DNA of 64,000 bases from CAVPDG01 sp963702535 (GTDB lineage: Bacteria; Chloroflexota; Anaerolineae; Anaerolineales; UBA4823), in assembly GCA_963702535.1 (NCBI GenBank), contig CAVPDG010000004.1, forward strand, positions 248,001 to 312,000, read 5' to 3'. A program made the translations under genes and the position numbers. This document shows positions 10,413 through 19,814 of the stretch, piece by piece. Position 1 is the first letter of the stretch, and every line of letters starts with the position of its first letter. The notes beneath the pieces are model-generated. The model was not told the origin of the DNA and did no database searches. It saw only the letters and a program-made list of their open reading frames with translations.

Positions 10413-10958
10413 TTACACTTCTCCATCCACGGGTATGAAGAGGTAAGAGAAGATGCGGCGCTTGCGCTCGGGGGAGGGCTGGATTCTGCGCCGCTGCGAC
10501 CATTATATTGAATATTTGCTGGTTCATGCGCTGAAATTCTTCGTCGCTCAAATGGAGCTGCACCTTGTTGAGGTCCAACCCATCGGCGATGAAGTCGATG
10601 TAGGCGCCATCTGGCTTGCGCTCCAGGTAGCGGCGGATCTCGCTCATAAAGGAGGAGAACGCCATGGCGGCTAACTGCTCGTACTCCTGCTTGCCCATGC
10701 CGCGCAGATCTTCCGGCGTGATAGAGGGGGCGCCACCAGGGCGTAGAGGCGCTCGACCGTGCCGCGCACGGGTTTCTCGGCGACCACTTTGATGATCCCG
10801 CCTTCGAGCAAGGCGTTGAGGTGGCGGTAAAGGGTGGTTTGCGGGATTTCAGGCAGGATTTGTGACAGCTCCCCGGCGGTCATGCTCTGCGCCGACATGG
10901 CGGTGATGATCTGCAGGCGCACGGGGTGGAGGATGAGCTTTGCTTTTAGGCTGGGCAT
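10413..10958 (-). CDS. ArsR-like winged-helix transcriptional regulator (two frameshifts)
   Basis: The N-terminal 70 residues form a winged helix: KLILHPVRLQIITAMS, TAGELSQILPEIPQTTLYRH as the recognition region, then EGGIIKVVAEKPVRGTVERL as the wing. A frameshift near 10715 joins this to a helical C-terminal domain (YEQLAAMAFSSFMSEIRRYL ... LHLSDEEFQRMNQQIFNIMV), and a second near 10470 gives the natural end FSYLFIPVDGEV. Total about 180 residues, as in ArsR-like regulators with a C-terminal ligand/dimer domain. A large inverted repeat lies 24 bases upstream of the start, so autoregulation is likely. The ligand is unknown. Confidence 0.8.
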
Positions 10959-10981
10959 AATAACAAGCCTCTTGCTATTAT

Positions 10982-11030
10982 TTCCATATATTGGTTATAA
11001 TACCAATATACGGAAATATAACCAATATTG
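10982..11030. promoter_or_regulatory. palindromic operator upstream of the HTH regulator
   Basis: Two 13-bp arms (10982-10994 and 11003-11015; TTCC-R-TATATTGG and its complement) with one mismatch surround an 8-bp AT spacer. A second, smaller perfect palindrome CCAATATTGG follows at 11022-11031. Both share the CCAATAT half-site. Position just upstream of the regulator start fits an autoregulatory operator. Confidence 0.75.
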
Positions 11031-11112
11031 GTAGCTTCAGGTATGATACTTGAAAACGGGTAAAAAGGCAAGCGTACACATCTGCGCAAAATCGTTTGGA
11101 GAGGAGCATGGC

Positions 11113-11165
11113 AAACATTAAAACGCAAAGGTCGCGAAGAAAGAAAAAGGTCTCAAAGGGAGCTT
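11113..11165 (+). repeat. solo copy of the CACAAAGG/CGCGAAG repeat
   Basis: AAACATTAAAACGCAAAGGT followed by CGCGAAG and a further AAAGGTC unit aligns base for base over much of its length with the left arm at 8531-8577. No inverted partner is evident nearby, so this is a single arm. Confidence 0.7.
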
Positions 11166-11219
11166 GAAGCAAGAACGGGAGCGATTTTCAGTAGATCCGG
11201 ATCCTTGAGGGTTAGCGCT

Positions 11220-12179
11220 ATGGAGGAAGACATGTGCCAGTCCAGGCTCACACGATTGATTTGCAAGCTGATCGGATGCTGCGGCGGGGAGGAGGGCAAT
11301 GGCCGCGCACCAGGCAAAAGAAAGGGGAGCGCCGTATGGTGGTTCTTCGGCGTGGTGTACTTGCTCACCATCCTGCTGGTTTTGCCCATCCTGCGCTCGG
11401 GTTATGGCATCTCGACGCCCGGCAACCTGCTGCGCATGGCAGCTATCACCTGGCTGCCGTCGCTGGCAGGAATCTTGTTTATCTACGTTACCCGAGATTC
11501 GTGGGGCAGGCGGGACTTCTGGCGGCGCACGCTGCGCCTGCCGCCTGAGCGCCGCAGGGCGGTAGGGGCTGCCGTGGCAGTCTTCCCACTGCTGGTGCTC
11601 GTCGCCTATGGGCTGGCTTGCGCGCTGGATGGGGTGCGCATAACCTTCGCTTACGCCCGGGAACTGGCCGGGGATTGGCGGCTCTTGCTGCAATTCTTGC
11701 TCGTGGAGCTGATCTTCGGGGCGCTGTCCGAGGAGCTGGGCTGGCGGGGCTACGCCCTGGATGAGCTGGAGAAGAAATGGAGCCCGCTGGCAGCCAGCCT
11801 GGTTCTGGGGTGCGTGTGGGGGCTGTGGCATACGCCGGCGTTCCTGATCCCGGGGCTTGCACAATATGAGATGGGCGGCGTGCTCTCCCTGCCTTACCTG
11901 TCCTTTACCCTCTCGGTGGTCGCGGGCTCCGTGATCATGACGCGCGCTTACCACGCCACCGGGCGCAGCATCCTGGCGGCGGGCATCCTGATGCACTTCA
12001 TGTTCAACCTGAGCATCTCCTTGCTGGCGGGCAGCTTTGGCAGTTTCTCGGCGCCGCCCAGCTACTGGATCACCATGCCCCTCGTCTTTAGCCTGGCGGC
12101 TGTGGGGAGCGTTTTGCTCGGGAATCCGGGGGCGCTGCGCCCGATGGGTGAGGCAGCGGAGAAACTCAGCCCAGGATAA
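11220..12179 (+). CDS. CPBP-family intramembrane metalloprotease (CAAX protease-like)
   Basis: About 320 residues, eight or so hydrophobic segments, no frame breaks. The three conserved CPBP motifs are present: EELGWRGYALDE (the EExxxR motif), WGLWHTPAF (His) and LMHFMFNLSIS (His/Asn). This family includes Rce1-type proteases and bacterial proteins that process small peptides or act in bacteriocin self-immunity. Start: ATG 11220 is preceded by GAGGG; ATG 11232 with GGAGGA upstream is an equally good alternative. Its last 14 bases overlap the convergent DUF2877 gene. Confidence 0.88.
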   Translation: MEEDMCQSRLTRLICKLIGCCGGEEGNGRAPGKRKGSAVWWFFGVVYLLTILLVLPILRSGYGISTPGNLLRMAAITWLPSLAGILFIYVTRDSWGRRDFWRRTLRLPPERRRAVGAAVAVFPLLVLVAYGLACALDGVRITFAYARELAGDWRLLLQFLLVELIFGALSEELGWRGYALDELEKKWSPLAASLVLGCVWGLWHTPAFLIPGLAQYEMGGVLSLPYLSFTLSVVAGSVIMTRAYHATGRSILAAGILMHFMFNLSISLLAGSFGSFSAPPSYWITMPLVFSLAAVGSVLLGNPGALRPMGEAAEKLSPG

Positions 12180-13042
12180 CCAGCGCCATGCCGACCAGGG
12201 CGTCGCGCCCGGATGTATTGCCCCAGGCAGACAGGGCGGCGGCGCAGGCGGAGGGGGGTGAAGCCGCGCACAGGATGCCATCCAGGGCGAGCAGCAGGCG
12301 CTCATCCGCCTGCCCCTGGCAGGCGCACTCGATCAGGTTGGCGGAGAGCGTGGTGGTCGTCTGGTAAGCCAGCGGTAAAAGCTGGGGGGCGAGGGCAGCA
12401 ACCGGCAATCCCGGAAGCAGCCAGGATCCCCAGCGCGCCAGCGCCAGGAGGCAGCCGGCGACCAGGTCATCGCCGGAGGGGGTGAGCCCGCTGCCCAAAC
12501 CGAGGAAAGCGGCGAGTGCGGTTACGGCGCCCTGGCTCTCCTGTTCAGCAAGGGCATGGCGCAGCAGGGCGATCTGCGCGCCGAGGGCGTGGCTGGGGGA
12601 GGCGACCCGGCGCCGCCAAGCAGCAGCGGCAACAACCCGTCCAGGGGACTCGCGGAAGGGCGGAAGGGGAGCAGCCCGGCGACCTGCTCGAGATTTTCCC
12701 GGCGCTGCTCCGGCGCCAGGAGACCGCCGGGTAGAGGGGGCGCCTGCCAGGGGATCGCCTGGCGCGGCGTCGAGCCGGAGTCCGTGGGCGGGAAAGACGA
12801 TCGTTCCGGAAAGGACGCTGGCGCTCTCGCCAGGGGTAATGCGGGCAAGGGTGCTTGTGTTGTCCAGGGAGGTTGAGGGTGAGGGGTCCGCGCTGAGTCT
12901 CATGGGAGAGGAAGAGGACCCGTCCATTATCCAGGCGCAGGAAGAGGCCGCGGGAGGTGACGCCGATCACGGCGGCTGACTGGGTGTGAGCCAGCTGGTT
13001 GATTGCGCAAAGCCCGGCATGGGTGAATTTAATCGTGTGCAT
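12166..13042 (-). CDS. allH: DUF2877 protein, possible oxamate carbamoyltransferase subunit AllH (frameshifts)
   Basis: Start ATG 13042 (MHTIKFTHAGLCAINQLAHT). Frames change near 12870 and 12720, total about 290 residues. The C-terminal half has the DUF2877 hallmark GLGSGLTPSGDDLVAGCLLAL and a tail AWGNTSGRDALVGMALVILG. In E. coli the DUF2877 protein YlbF (AllH) works with FdrA (AllF) and the DUF1116 protein YlbE (AllG) as an oxamate carbamoyltransferase in anaerobic allantoin use. The other two subunit types are encoded here at 19815-22788, on the opposite strand. I infer that this is their partner. Two frame breaks in GC-rich runs look like sequence errors. Confidence 0.72.
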
Positions 13043-13239
13043 AAGCCGCTCGCATTGACCGGTTAAAGACAATGATACCAGGAGAAAGTCACCCGGAAGA
13101 TGACAGTCGCCGGGGTGGAGGAGCCGTCAAAAAAAAAACGAATGAAGAGCCGTCAACGAATAAGTAGAGAACGAATAAACGAATGAGAGGGGGTGCACCT
13201 GGCTGTAGAACAATCGAGATGGGGGGGCCCGAGTGGGGG

Positions 13240-13801
13240 TCAGCTCTCGGGGTGAAACAGATAGCCTGGCATCTGGTCGGTGGGGATAAGCTCGCCGCCG
13301 CTGCGCCGGGAAGACGCCATCGTCGCGGTTACAGTAGTACAGCTTCATCCAGCGCTCGACGCCGCGGCGGGCGCGCTCGTCGGCGGACTGGCGGGTGGCT
13401 TGATTGTGCTGGAAGCGGGCGAGGATGGCTTTGCGCTGCCAGAGATAGGCGGCGTAGGCAACGACCAGAACGACAAGCGCCACAGGCAGCATGGCGCGCT
13501 GGCTGGTCCACATGCCGTAGAGGAAGATGAGCAGCACCAGGCTGAAGACACCCACAACCATATCCGGATGCAGCGGGCGGGTGAAGGCTTGCTTGCCGGA
13601 GGAGGGCGGCTTCAGGCGGCGCGCCAGGGCTTGCAGCTCACCGGGCGGCAGTGCGGAGACCCAGGGACTCACAGGCGGCAAGTCCGGCGGCGCCTCTCCG
13701 CTGTGCGGCTGGCGGCTCAAGCCGATGCCCACCAGGTAGAGCGTGCTGACTTTCTCAACCTGATCGGATTGCCCACAGCCTGGACACTTGACCTTAGCCA
13801 T
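13240..13801 (-). CDS. zinc-ribbon membrane protein (one frameshift)
   Basis: Begins MAKVKCPGCGQSDQVEKVST, a CxxC half zinc ribbon, then a linker with a Pro-rich stretch, two membrane helices (VVGVFSLVLLIFLYGMWTS; MLPVALVVLVVAYAAYLW), and a cytoplasmic tail with YYCNRDDGVF. A frameshift near 13305 in a GC-rich repeat gives the natural ending GGELIPTDQMPGYLFHPES. The second cysteine (YYC) after the helices may complete a metal site or mark an antibody-like Y-Y-C chance pattern; I cannot tell. It is followed upstream on the same strand by another small membrane protein, 10 bases away. Function unknown. Confidence 0.7.
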
Positions 13802-13811
13802 GCATCGCGCC

Positions 13812-14156
13812 TTAGAGCTTGAACGCCCAACTGAAGAGGACGATGCCCGCCGCGGTAGGGACCCACCAGTAGGGCTGGATGGACGGCAGGGGGATGATCT
13901 TTACGTAGAGCAGGATGCCCAGGACCATGAGCAACACGCCGCCGATGGCGATCCCCCGGTCCAGGTTGCTGCGGCTGATGATGGAGTAGCCGGGCTGGGG
14001 GGATGGGGGTTGTTTTTTGCCTTTCTTCTTCTCCGCCTGGCTGGCTTTTTGCGCCTGGGCGACCCGTTTGGCACGCTGGCGTTGGATCACGATGAGGCGC
14101 AAGTAGAAGACCAGCACGGCGAGGATGACGACGGCAAGCCCGGTATCGATGTTCAT
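13812..14156 (-). CDS. small membrane protein of unknown function
   Basis: 114 residues: an N-terminal helix (TGLAVVILAVLVFYLRLIVI), a very basic Gln/Lys-rich segment (RQRAKRVAQAQKASQAEKKK), then two more hydrophobic helices (GIAIGGVLLMVLGILLYV; WWVPTAAGIVLFSWAF). Likely inner-membrane protein with a charged cytoplasmic loop. It sits 10 bases upstream of the zinc-ribbon membrane gene on the same strand, so the two are probably translated from one message. No family recognised. Confidence 0.65.
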   Translation of the reverse strand: MNIDTGLAVVILAVLVFYLRLIVIQRQRAKRVAQAQKASQAEKKKGKKQPPSPQPGYSIISRSNLDRGIAIGGVLLMVLGILLYVKIIPLPSIQPYWWVPTAAGIVLFSWAFKL

Positions 14157-14529
14157 GGGTATACTATACTATAATATCAGTGGGTGTCGCAGAATCCGTC
14201 ACCAACTCACCCGCCCGGTGTTAAACAAAATGCCTGCCTTTTGGCTTCAGCAGACTATCCTTTCGACGCATGGCGCAATATGAATCCGACCGATTTCCTG
14301 TTGCAAGCCGGCTTCCCCGAGAAATCCAGCCAACCTGTTCCATGCGGGTGCTGCATGCCCGTACATGCGGTCGTGATAAGAGCGTTCACGGCCGGTTCGC
14401 TTCGCGTGCGGGGGTCATTATTCTTCGGAATCATTGATGCGGAGGTGACCTGATCCCGATAGCCCACAAAACGATCTCCACCGGTTGTAAGTACCTCATC
14501 AACAAATCGTAAAGGAGAAGAGTCCAGCA
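14157..14529. other. long leader region before the nucleobase permease, no gene recognised
   Basis: About 370 bases between divergent genes. The right end has AAAGGAGAAG nine bases before the permease ATG. An open frame of 91 codons on the minus strand has no recognisable protein features and I do not call it. I looked by eye for purine or xanthine riboswitch cores and found none I could support, but a structured leader cannot be excluded. Confidence 0.4.
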
Positions 14530-15919
14530 ATGACTACAGCAGAAAAAACCAAGATAGTGGGCTATTTGCCCCCGGATGCCCCGCCCTGGGGAGCAATGAT
14601 CAGCCTGGGATTCCAGCAGGTGCTGACGATGTTCCCTGCCACCGTGCTGGTTGCCATCCTGACCAAATTCGATGTGGGCGTGACGCTGGCTGCCAGCGGC
14701 ATCGGCACCATCATCGCCCTGCTGGTGACCGGCAGGCGCATCCCGCTGTACTACGGCTCCAGCTTCAGCTACATCACCGTGGTTGTGACGGCGATGGGGC
14801 TATATGCCAAGGATTGCTTCACCGATCCAGCCACCGTCTTCTGCCCGGATGGGGTGCGCATCGTGCAGGTGGGCATCATCGCGACAGGCATCTTTGAGAT
14901 CCTGATCGGTCTGCTGATCATGAGGATCGGTAAGGAGGCGCTGGACAAGGTGCTGCCGCCGGTGATCACCGGCAGCGTGGCGATTGTGATCGGTATTGCC
15001 CTGGCAGGAGCGGCGCTGGGCATGGCAGGCGCTAACTGGACGGTTGCACTGGTCACCCTGCTCGTGACAATTGCCTTTTCGGTGTACTTGCAGGGCAAGG
15101 GGCTGATCGGTATGCTGCCGATCTTGATTCGGGGCGATAGTCGGTTATATCGTGGCCGCCATTTTCTTCCCGTCGATGATGAACTACGCGCCGATCGGCA
15201 CGGCGAGTTGGATCCAAATACCCCATTTCACTTTCCCGGCATTCACCGATCCCAACGCCTGGGCGGCGGTAACCGGCATCGCCCTGATCGCCATTGCCAC
15301 CATCCCGGAGAGCACGGCGCACCTGTACCAGATGAGCCTGTACATCGACCAGCTCGCCAAAGAGCTGGGGCGCGCTCCGCTCGAGATCAAGCGCCTGATC
15401 GGTCTCAACCTGGTGGCGGACGGCAGCGATGACATCGTGGTCGGCTTCTTGGGCGGCTGCGCCGGCACCAACTACGGCGAGAACAACAGCCTGATGGCGA
15501 TCACGCGTTGCTACTCGGTGCCCGTGCTGATGACGGCAGGGGTTATCGCTATCCTGCTCGGCTTTGTCGGTAAGCTGGCGGCGGTGGTCAACACCCTGCC
15601 CATGGCGGTGGTCGGCGGGCTTTCGATCTACCTGTTCGGCGTGATCGGCATGCAAGGTATTGCCCTGATCCAGTCGGAGAAGGTCAACCTGTTCGAGCCG
15701 CGCCAGTTGGCGGTTGGCGCGATCATCCTGATCACCGGCATCGGCGGCAACCTGGCGCTCCCGAATGGGATGTTCCCCTTCATTGTTCCCGTATTGTTCC
15801 CGCAAGGCATCCCGGCGATCGTCTTTGCGGCGATCCTGGGCATCCTGGTCAACCTGGTGTTCCTGATCTTGCCACCGAGCAAGTTCGGCGTGCAAGACCG
15901 CGAAAATATCAACCTGTAA
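14530..15919 (+). CDS. NCS2-family uracil/xanthine permease (one frameshift)
   Basis: About 463 residues with 12-14 predicted helices; belongs to the nucleobase:cation symporter-2 family that imports uracil, xanthine or urate with protons. Signature parts: GFQQVLTMFPATVLVAILT, PLYYGSSFSYITVV (substrate region), and YGENNSLMAITRCYSV, the family signature helix. A frameshift near 15130 (an extra base at TTGATTCGGGG) joins the halves. The gene is directly followed by a molybdenum hydroxylase operon, which suggests import of an N-heterocycle that is then hydroxylated. Substrate is inferred, not proven. Confidence 0.88.
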
Positions 15920-15935
15920 ACCCTGAACGACCAAG

Positions 15936-15970
15936 GTTGGGACGTTGGACTTCCACTCCAACGTCCCAAC
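15936..15970 (+). terminator. strong hairpin between permease and molybdenum hydroxylase genes
   Basis: Perfect 14-bp stem (15936-15949 with 15957-15970) and 7-nt loop, 17 bases after the permease stop. No T-run follows (ACCCTCC), so it is more likely an RNA-processing or stabilising element, or a weak terminator, than a classical intrinsic terminator. Confidence 0.55.
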
Positions 15971-15997
15971 ACCCTCCTATGATGAGAGGTGTGAAAG

Positions 15998-16894
15998 ATG
16001 TCTATCGATGCACACCCTGAGCTGCCTGTATTCGACTATATCCGGCCCTCCAGCCTGGCTGAGGCAAGCCGGTTTTTAGCCCAGCACCCCGGCGAAGCGC
16101 GCCCGCTGCTGGGCGGCACGGATATCTTCGTGCGCATGCGCGACGGCATCTGGAAAGACCCATACCTGGTGGATGTAAAACGATTGGATGGTGTAGGCGA
16201 GCTGAGCTACGATCCCGCCCAGGGGCTGACGGTAGGCGCGGCGGTGAACATGAACCGCGTGCTGCGCTCGCCGGAAGTACAGCAGCACTACCCGCTGCTG
16301 GCGGAAGCCTGCCGATCGGTGGCTTCTTACCAGCTGCGCACGCGTGCCACCATAGCAGGCAATATCTGCAACGCCTCCCCGGCTGGCGATACCATTGGCG
16401 CCTGCCTGGCGCTGGGCGGCGTATTGACCGTGCACGGCGTGGATGGCTACCGCGAAGAACCCCTGGCTGGCTTCTTCCTCGGTCCGGGGAAGACGCGACT
16501 GAAGAGCGGCGATATCGTGACCGCCGTGCATTTTCCGCCGCCAAGAGCCGGGAGCGCGGGCAAATATATCAAGCTGGGGCGCAATACGAAGAGCGACCTG
16601 GCGATTGTGGGCGTGACCGTGCTGGGCTACCCGGATGCCGGGACGAGCTCCGGCTACCGCTTCCACATCGTGCTGGCTTCGGTGGCGCCGACGCCCCTGG
16701 CGGCGGTGGCTGCCCAGGAATACCTGAGCGCCTACCTCGCCGGAACCGAGGCCTTCAAACAGGCTGCCCGGCTGGCGGAAGAAGCCTGCAACCCGATCGA
16801 TGACGTGCGCGGCAGCGCGCGCTACCGCAAGGCGATGGTGCGCAAACTGACGGAGAGAGCCTTGAACAGTATTTGGACAAGTTTGGTGGTATAA
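15998..16894 (+). CDS. molybdenum hydroxylase FAD-binding subunit (CoxM/XdhB type)
   Basis: Complete 298-residue medium subunit of a xanthine dehydrogenase-family enzyme; it passes electrons from the iron-sulfur subunit to FAD. FAD-contact motifs are present: ARPLLGGTDIFVRMRDG near residue 35 and TIAGNICNASPAGDT near residue 120, as in CoxM/XdhB/HbaB proteins. The C-terminal CO-dehydrogenase flavoprotein domain includes RGSARYRKAMVRKL. An AGAGGTGTGAAAG ribosome-binding region precedes the ATG. It leads a three-gene set in the order FAD, 2Fe-2S, Mo. Confidence 0.92.
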   Translation: MSIDAHPELPVFDYIRPSSLAEASRFLAQHPGEARPLLGGTDIFVRMRDGIWKDPYLVDVKRLDGVGELSYDPAQGLTVGAAVNMNRVLRSPEVQQHYPLLAEACRSVASYQLRTRATIAGNICNASPAGDTIGACLALGGVLTVHGVDGYREEPLAGFFLGPGKTRLKSGDIVTAVHFPPPRAGSAGKYIKLGRNTKSDLAIVGVTVLGYPDAGTSSGYRFHIVLASVAPTPLAAVAAQEYLSAYLAGTEAFKQAARLAEEACNPIDDVRGSARYRKAMVRKLTERALNSIWTSLVV

Positions 16895-16910
16895 AAGGAT
16901 GTGATGACAA

Positions 16911-17396
16911 ATGGCTAACCATCCAATATCTATGACGATCAACGGGGCAACAGAGCAGGTATCTGTGCCCTCCAATATGACCCTGCTGCAGGTGCTGCGC
17001 GATAAGCTGGCGCTGACCGGCACGAAGAACGGCTGCAACGCCGGCGAGTGCGGGGCGTGCACCGTGCTGCTGAACGGCGAGCCGGTGAATAGCTGCATGG
17101 TGCTGGCGGTTGAATGTGATGGGATGGAAATTGTGACGGTAGAAGGATTGGCGAAAGATGGGGTGCTCGACCCCGTGCAGCAGACCATCATCGATCATGG
17201 CGGCGTGCAATGCGGCTTTTGCACTCCGGGCATCCTGATCTCCGCCCGGGCGCTGATCGACCGCGATCCGGAGCCATCCGATGATGATATCCGGGAGGCG
17301 TTGGTGGGCAACCTGTGCCGCTGCACCGGTTACCTGCGCATCGTGGACGCAGTTCAAGAGGCTGCCTCCCGCCAGCGGGCTTTGAGCACGCGATGA
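16911..17396 (+). CDS. molybdenum hydroxylase 2Fe-2S subunit (CoxS/XdhC type)
   Basis: 161 residues with both iron-sulfur domains: plant-type ferredoxin cluster CNAGECGACTVLLNG (plus a later Cys in NSCMV), and the helical domain cluster VQCGFCTPGILISA with LVGNLCRCTGYLRI. These eight cysteines are all present. It carries electrons from the Mo site to FAD. The gene sits between the FAD and Mo subunits with short gaps and ends 10 bases before the Mo subunit start. Confidence 0.95.
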   Translation: MANHPISMTINGATEQVSVPSNMTLLQVLRDKLALTGTKNGCNAGECGACTVLLNGEPVNSCMVLAVECDGMEIVTVEGLAKDGVLDPVQQTIIDHGGVQCGFCTPGILISARALIDRDPEPSDDDIREALVGNLCRCTGYLRIVDAVQEAASRQRALSTR

Positions 17397-17406
17397 GGAG
17401 TGAGCG

Positions 17407-19765
17407 ATGGCTACACAAGTGATCCATGAGAAAACCCCGCATCCGGTTGGGGATAACGCGCCCCGGGTGGATGCGTACGATAAAGTGATCGGCGCGGCGC
17501 AGTTTGCCGACGATATCCAGTTCGGACCCGGGCTGCTGTACGCGCGCATCAAGCGCAGCCCGCACCCGCATGCGCTGATCAAGCGTATCGATGCGAGCAA
17601 GGCGCTGGCGCTGCCTGGCGTCAAAGCGGTGGTGACCGGCGCGGATACGCCCGGCTTCATCGGGCTGTACCTGATGGACCGGCACATCTTCTGCCGCGAG
17701 CGCGTCGCGCTACGTGGGCGACCCGGTGGCTGGCGTGGCGGCTGTGAGCGAAGAGGTGGCGGAGAAGGCGCTGGAGCTGATCGAGGTGGAGTACGAGGTG
17801 CTGCCGGGGGTATTCGACCCGGAGTACGGCGCCAGCGCCGAAGCGCCCCTGCTGCACCCGGAGCTGGGAGCGTACAAGGTCGCCAACTTCATCTTCCCCG
17901 AGCCGGGCTCGAACATCTCCAACCACTTCCGCATCCGCAAAGGGGATGTGGAGGCCGCCTGGGCTGAATGCGCGACGATCATCGAGCGCACCTACCGCGT
18001 GCCGCACATCCAGCACGTGCCCATCGAGCCGCACGTGGCGGTGGCGAAGGTAAGCGAGAAGGGTAAAGTCACCTTGTGGGGCAGCTCGCAATCGCCCTTC
18101 GCCCAGCGCTACCTGATCGCCAACGCGCTGGGGCTCTCGCAATCGGACGTGCAGGTGGTGGCGCCCTACGTGGGCGGCGGGTTTGGCAGCAAAGCCGGGG
18201 TGAGCATGGAAGCGCTGGTGGTGGCGATCGCCATGAAGACGCGCGGGCGCCCGGTGAAGCTGCGCCTGACGCGCGAGGAGGAGTTCTACACCACCTTCGT
18301 GCGCCAGGGGCTGGTGGCGCATTTCAAGATGGGCTGCGATAAGGAAGGTCGCCTGCTGGCGATGGAGAACCGCTTCTTCTGGGATGGCGGGGCTTATACC
18401 GAGTACGGCGTGAACATGACACGCGCCTCCGGCTATAGCAGCAGCGGTCCATACGACGTGCCCAATGTGAAGACAGACAGCTACTGCGTGTACACCAACC
18501 ACCCGGTGGGCGGACCGATGCGCGGCTTCGGCATGCCCGAGATGCACGCCGGGCTGGAGCAGTGCATCGACGAGCTGGCGTACGCCATGCAGATGGACCC
18601 GGTGGAGTTCCGCAAGATCAACTGCGTGCAGACCGGCGATACGCTGGTGACGGGCATGACCATGCACCCGACAGGCTTGTCGGAATGCCTGGTGAAGGTA
18701 GCGGAGGCGATCCGCTGGGGCAGGAAAGACCCGCCCAGCGCGCCGAACAAGCGGCGCGGCAAGGGGATCGCGCTGATGTGGAAGGCGCCTGCCATGCCGC
18801 CCAACGCCGGATCGAGCGCCAAGGTGGCGCTGAACGAGGACGGCACCGTGACGGTGAGCGTGGGCGGGCAGGAGATCGGGCAGGGATCATTCACCGTGGC
18901 AGCGCAGATCGCTGCGGCGGCGCTGGGCGTGCCCTACGACTGGGTGCGCGTGGCGACCACGATCGACACCGATTTCAGCCCGTACGAGTGGCAGACCGTC
19001 GCCAGCCGCCTGACCTGGAGCATGGGCAATGCTGTCGCCGCCGCCGGGCGCGACGCTCGCCGGCAGATCCTGGAGCTGGTGGCAAAAGCCTGGCATGAGA
19101 GCATCGAAGACCTGGATATCATCGACGGCAAGGTGATCTCGTACAAATCCGAGGAGTCCATCTCCCTGAAGAACATCGTCATCTACGGCATCAGCCTGCC
19201 CAACGACCAGGGCTGGATCGGCGGTCCGGTGATCGGGCGCGGCAACTTCATGCCCTCGTACGTCACAGGACTGGATCCGGAGACTGGGCAGGGACCGCGG
19301 GCGGTGGTGCATTACACCACCGGCGCCCAGGCGGTGGAGATCGAGGTGGATATGGACACCGGCAAGGTGGAGGTGATCCGCGGCGCGGCAGCCTTCGACG
19401 TGGGCAAAGCCATCAATCCGGACATGGTCAAAGCGCAGATCGAGGGCGGCTTCGTGCAGGGTGTGAGCACGGCCTTGTTCGAGAGCCTGCAGCTCAAGCA
19501 GGGCGTGCTGCAGAACCCCAGCTTTGTGGATTACCGCATCGCCACCAGCACGGATGCGCCGCGTGACATCCAGGCGATCATCGTCGAGGTGCCGCAGGAC
19601 GACGGTCCGTGGGGGGCGCGCGGCGTGGGCGAGCACTCGATGGTGCCCACCGTGCCGGCGATTGCCAACGCCATCTACGACGCCATCGGCTTGCGCGTCG
19701 GCGCGCCGCCGTACTCGGCGGAGAAGGTCTACCTGGCGATGCTGGATGCCGGGCTGGTGGATTGA
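17407..19765 (+). CDS. molybdenum hydroxylase large (molybdopterin-binding) subunit (one frameshift)
   Basis: About 785 residues after repairing a frameshift near 17705 (an extra base before RYVGDPVAG). It binds molybdopterin and carries the active site: GGGFGSKAGVSMEAL (Mo pocket), PMRGFGMPEMHAGLEQ (matching the RGFG arginine region of xanthine dehydrogenase), GGQEIGQGSFTV, and GARGVGEHSMVPTVPAIANA with the catalytic Glu. The CO dehydrogenase loop AYRCSF is absent, so it is a hydroxylase of an N-heterocycle or aldehyde, not CO dehydrogenase. A GAGGAG site precedes the ATG. Context with an NCS2 permease favours a purine- or pyrimidine-like substrate. Confidence 0.92.
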
Positions 19766-19814
19766 GGCGCCTGGCAGAAGCCTTGTGAGCCAGCACCCGG
19801 CAGGAGGGTGAGCT

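Noticed and set aside
14157..14529. Purine or xanthine riboswitch before the permease
   Set aside because: I could not find the conserved core or pair the stems by eye; only a covariance search could settle it.
17407..19765. Large subunit as CO dehydrogenase (CoxL)
   Set aside because: The AYRCSF active-site loop is absent; the equivalent region reads PMRGFG as in xanthine dehydrogenase-type hydroxylases.
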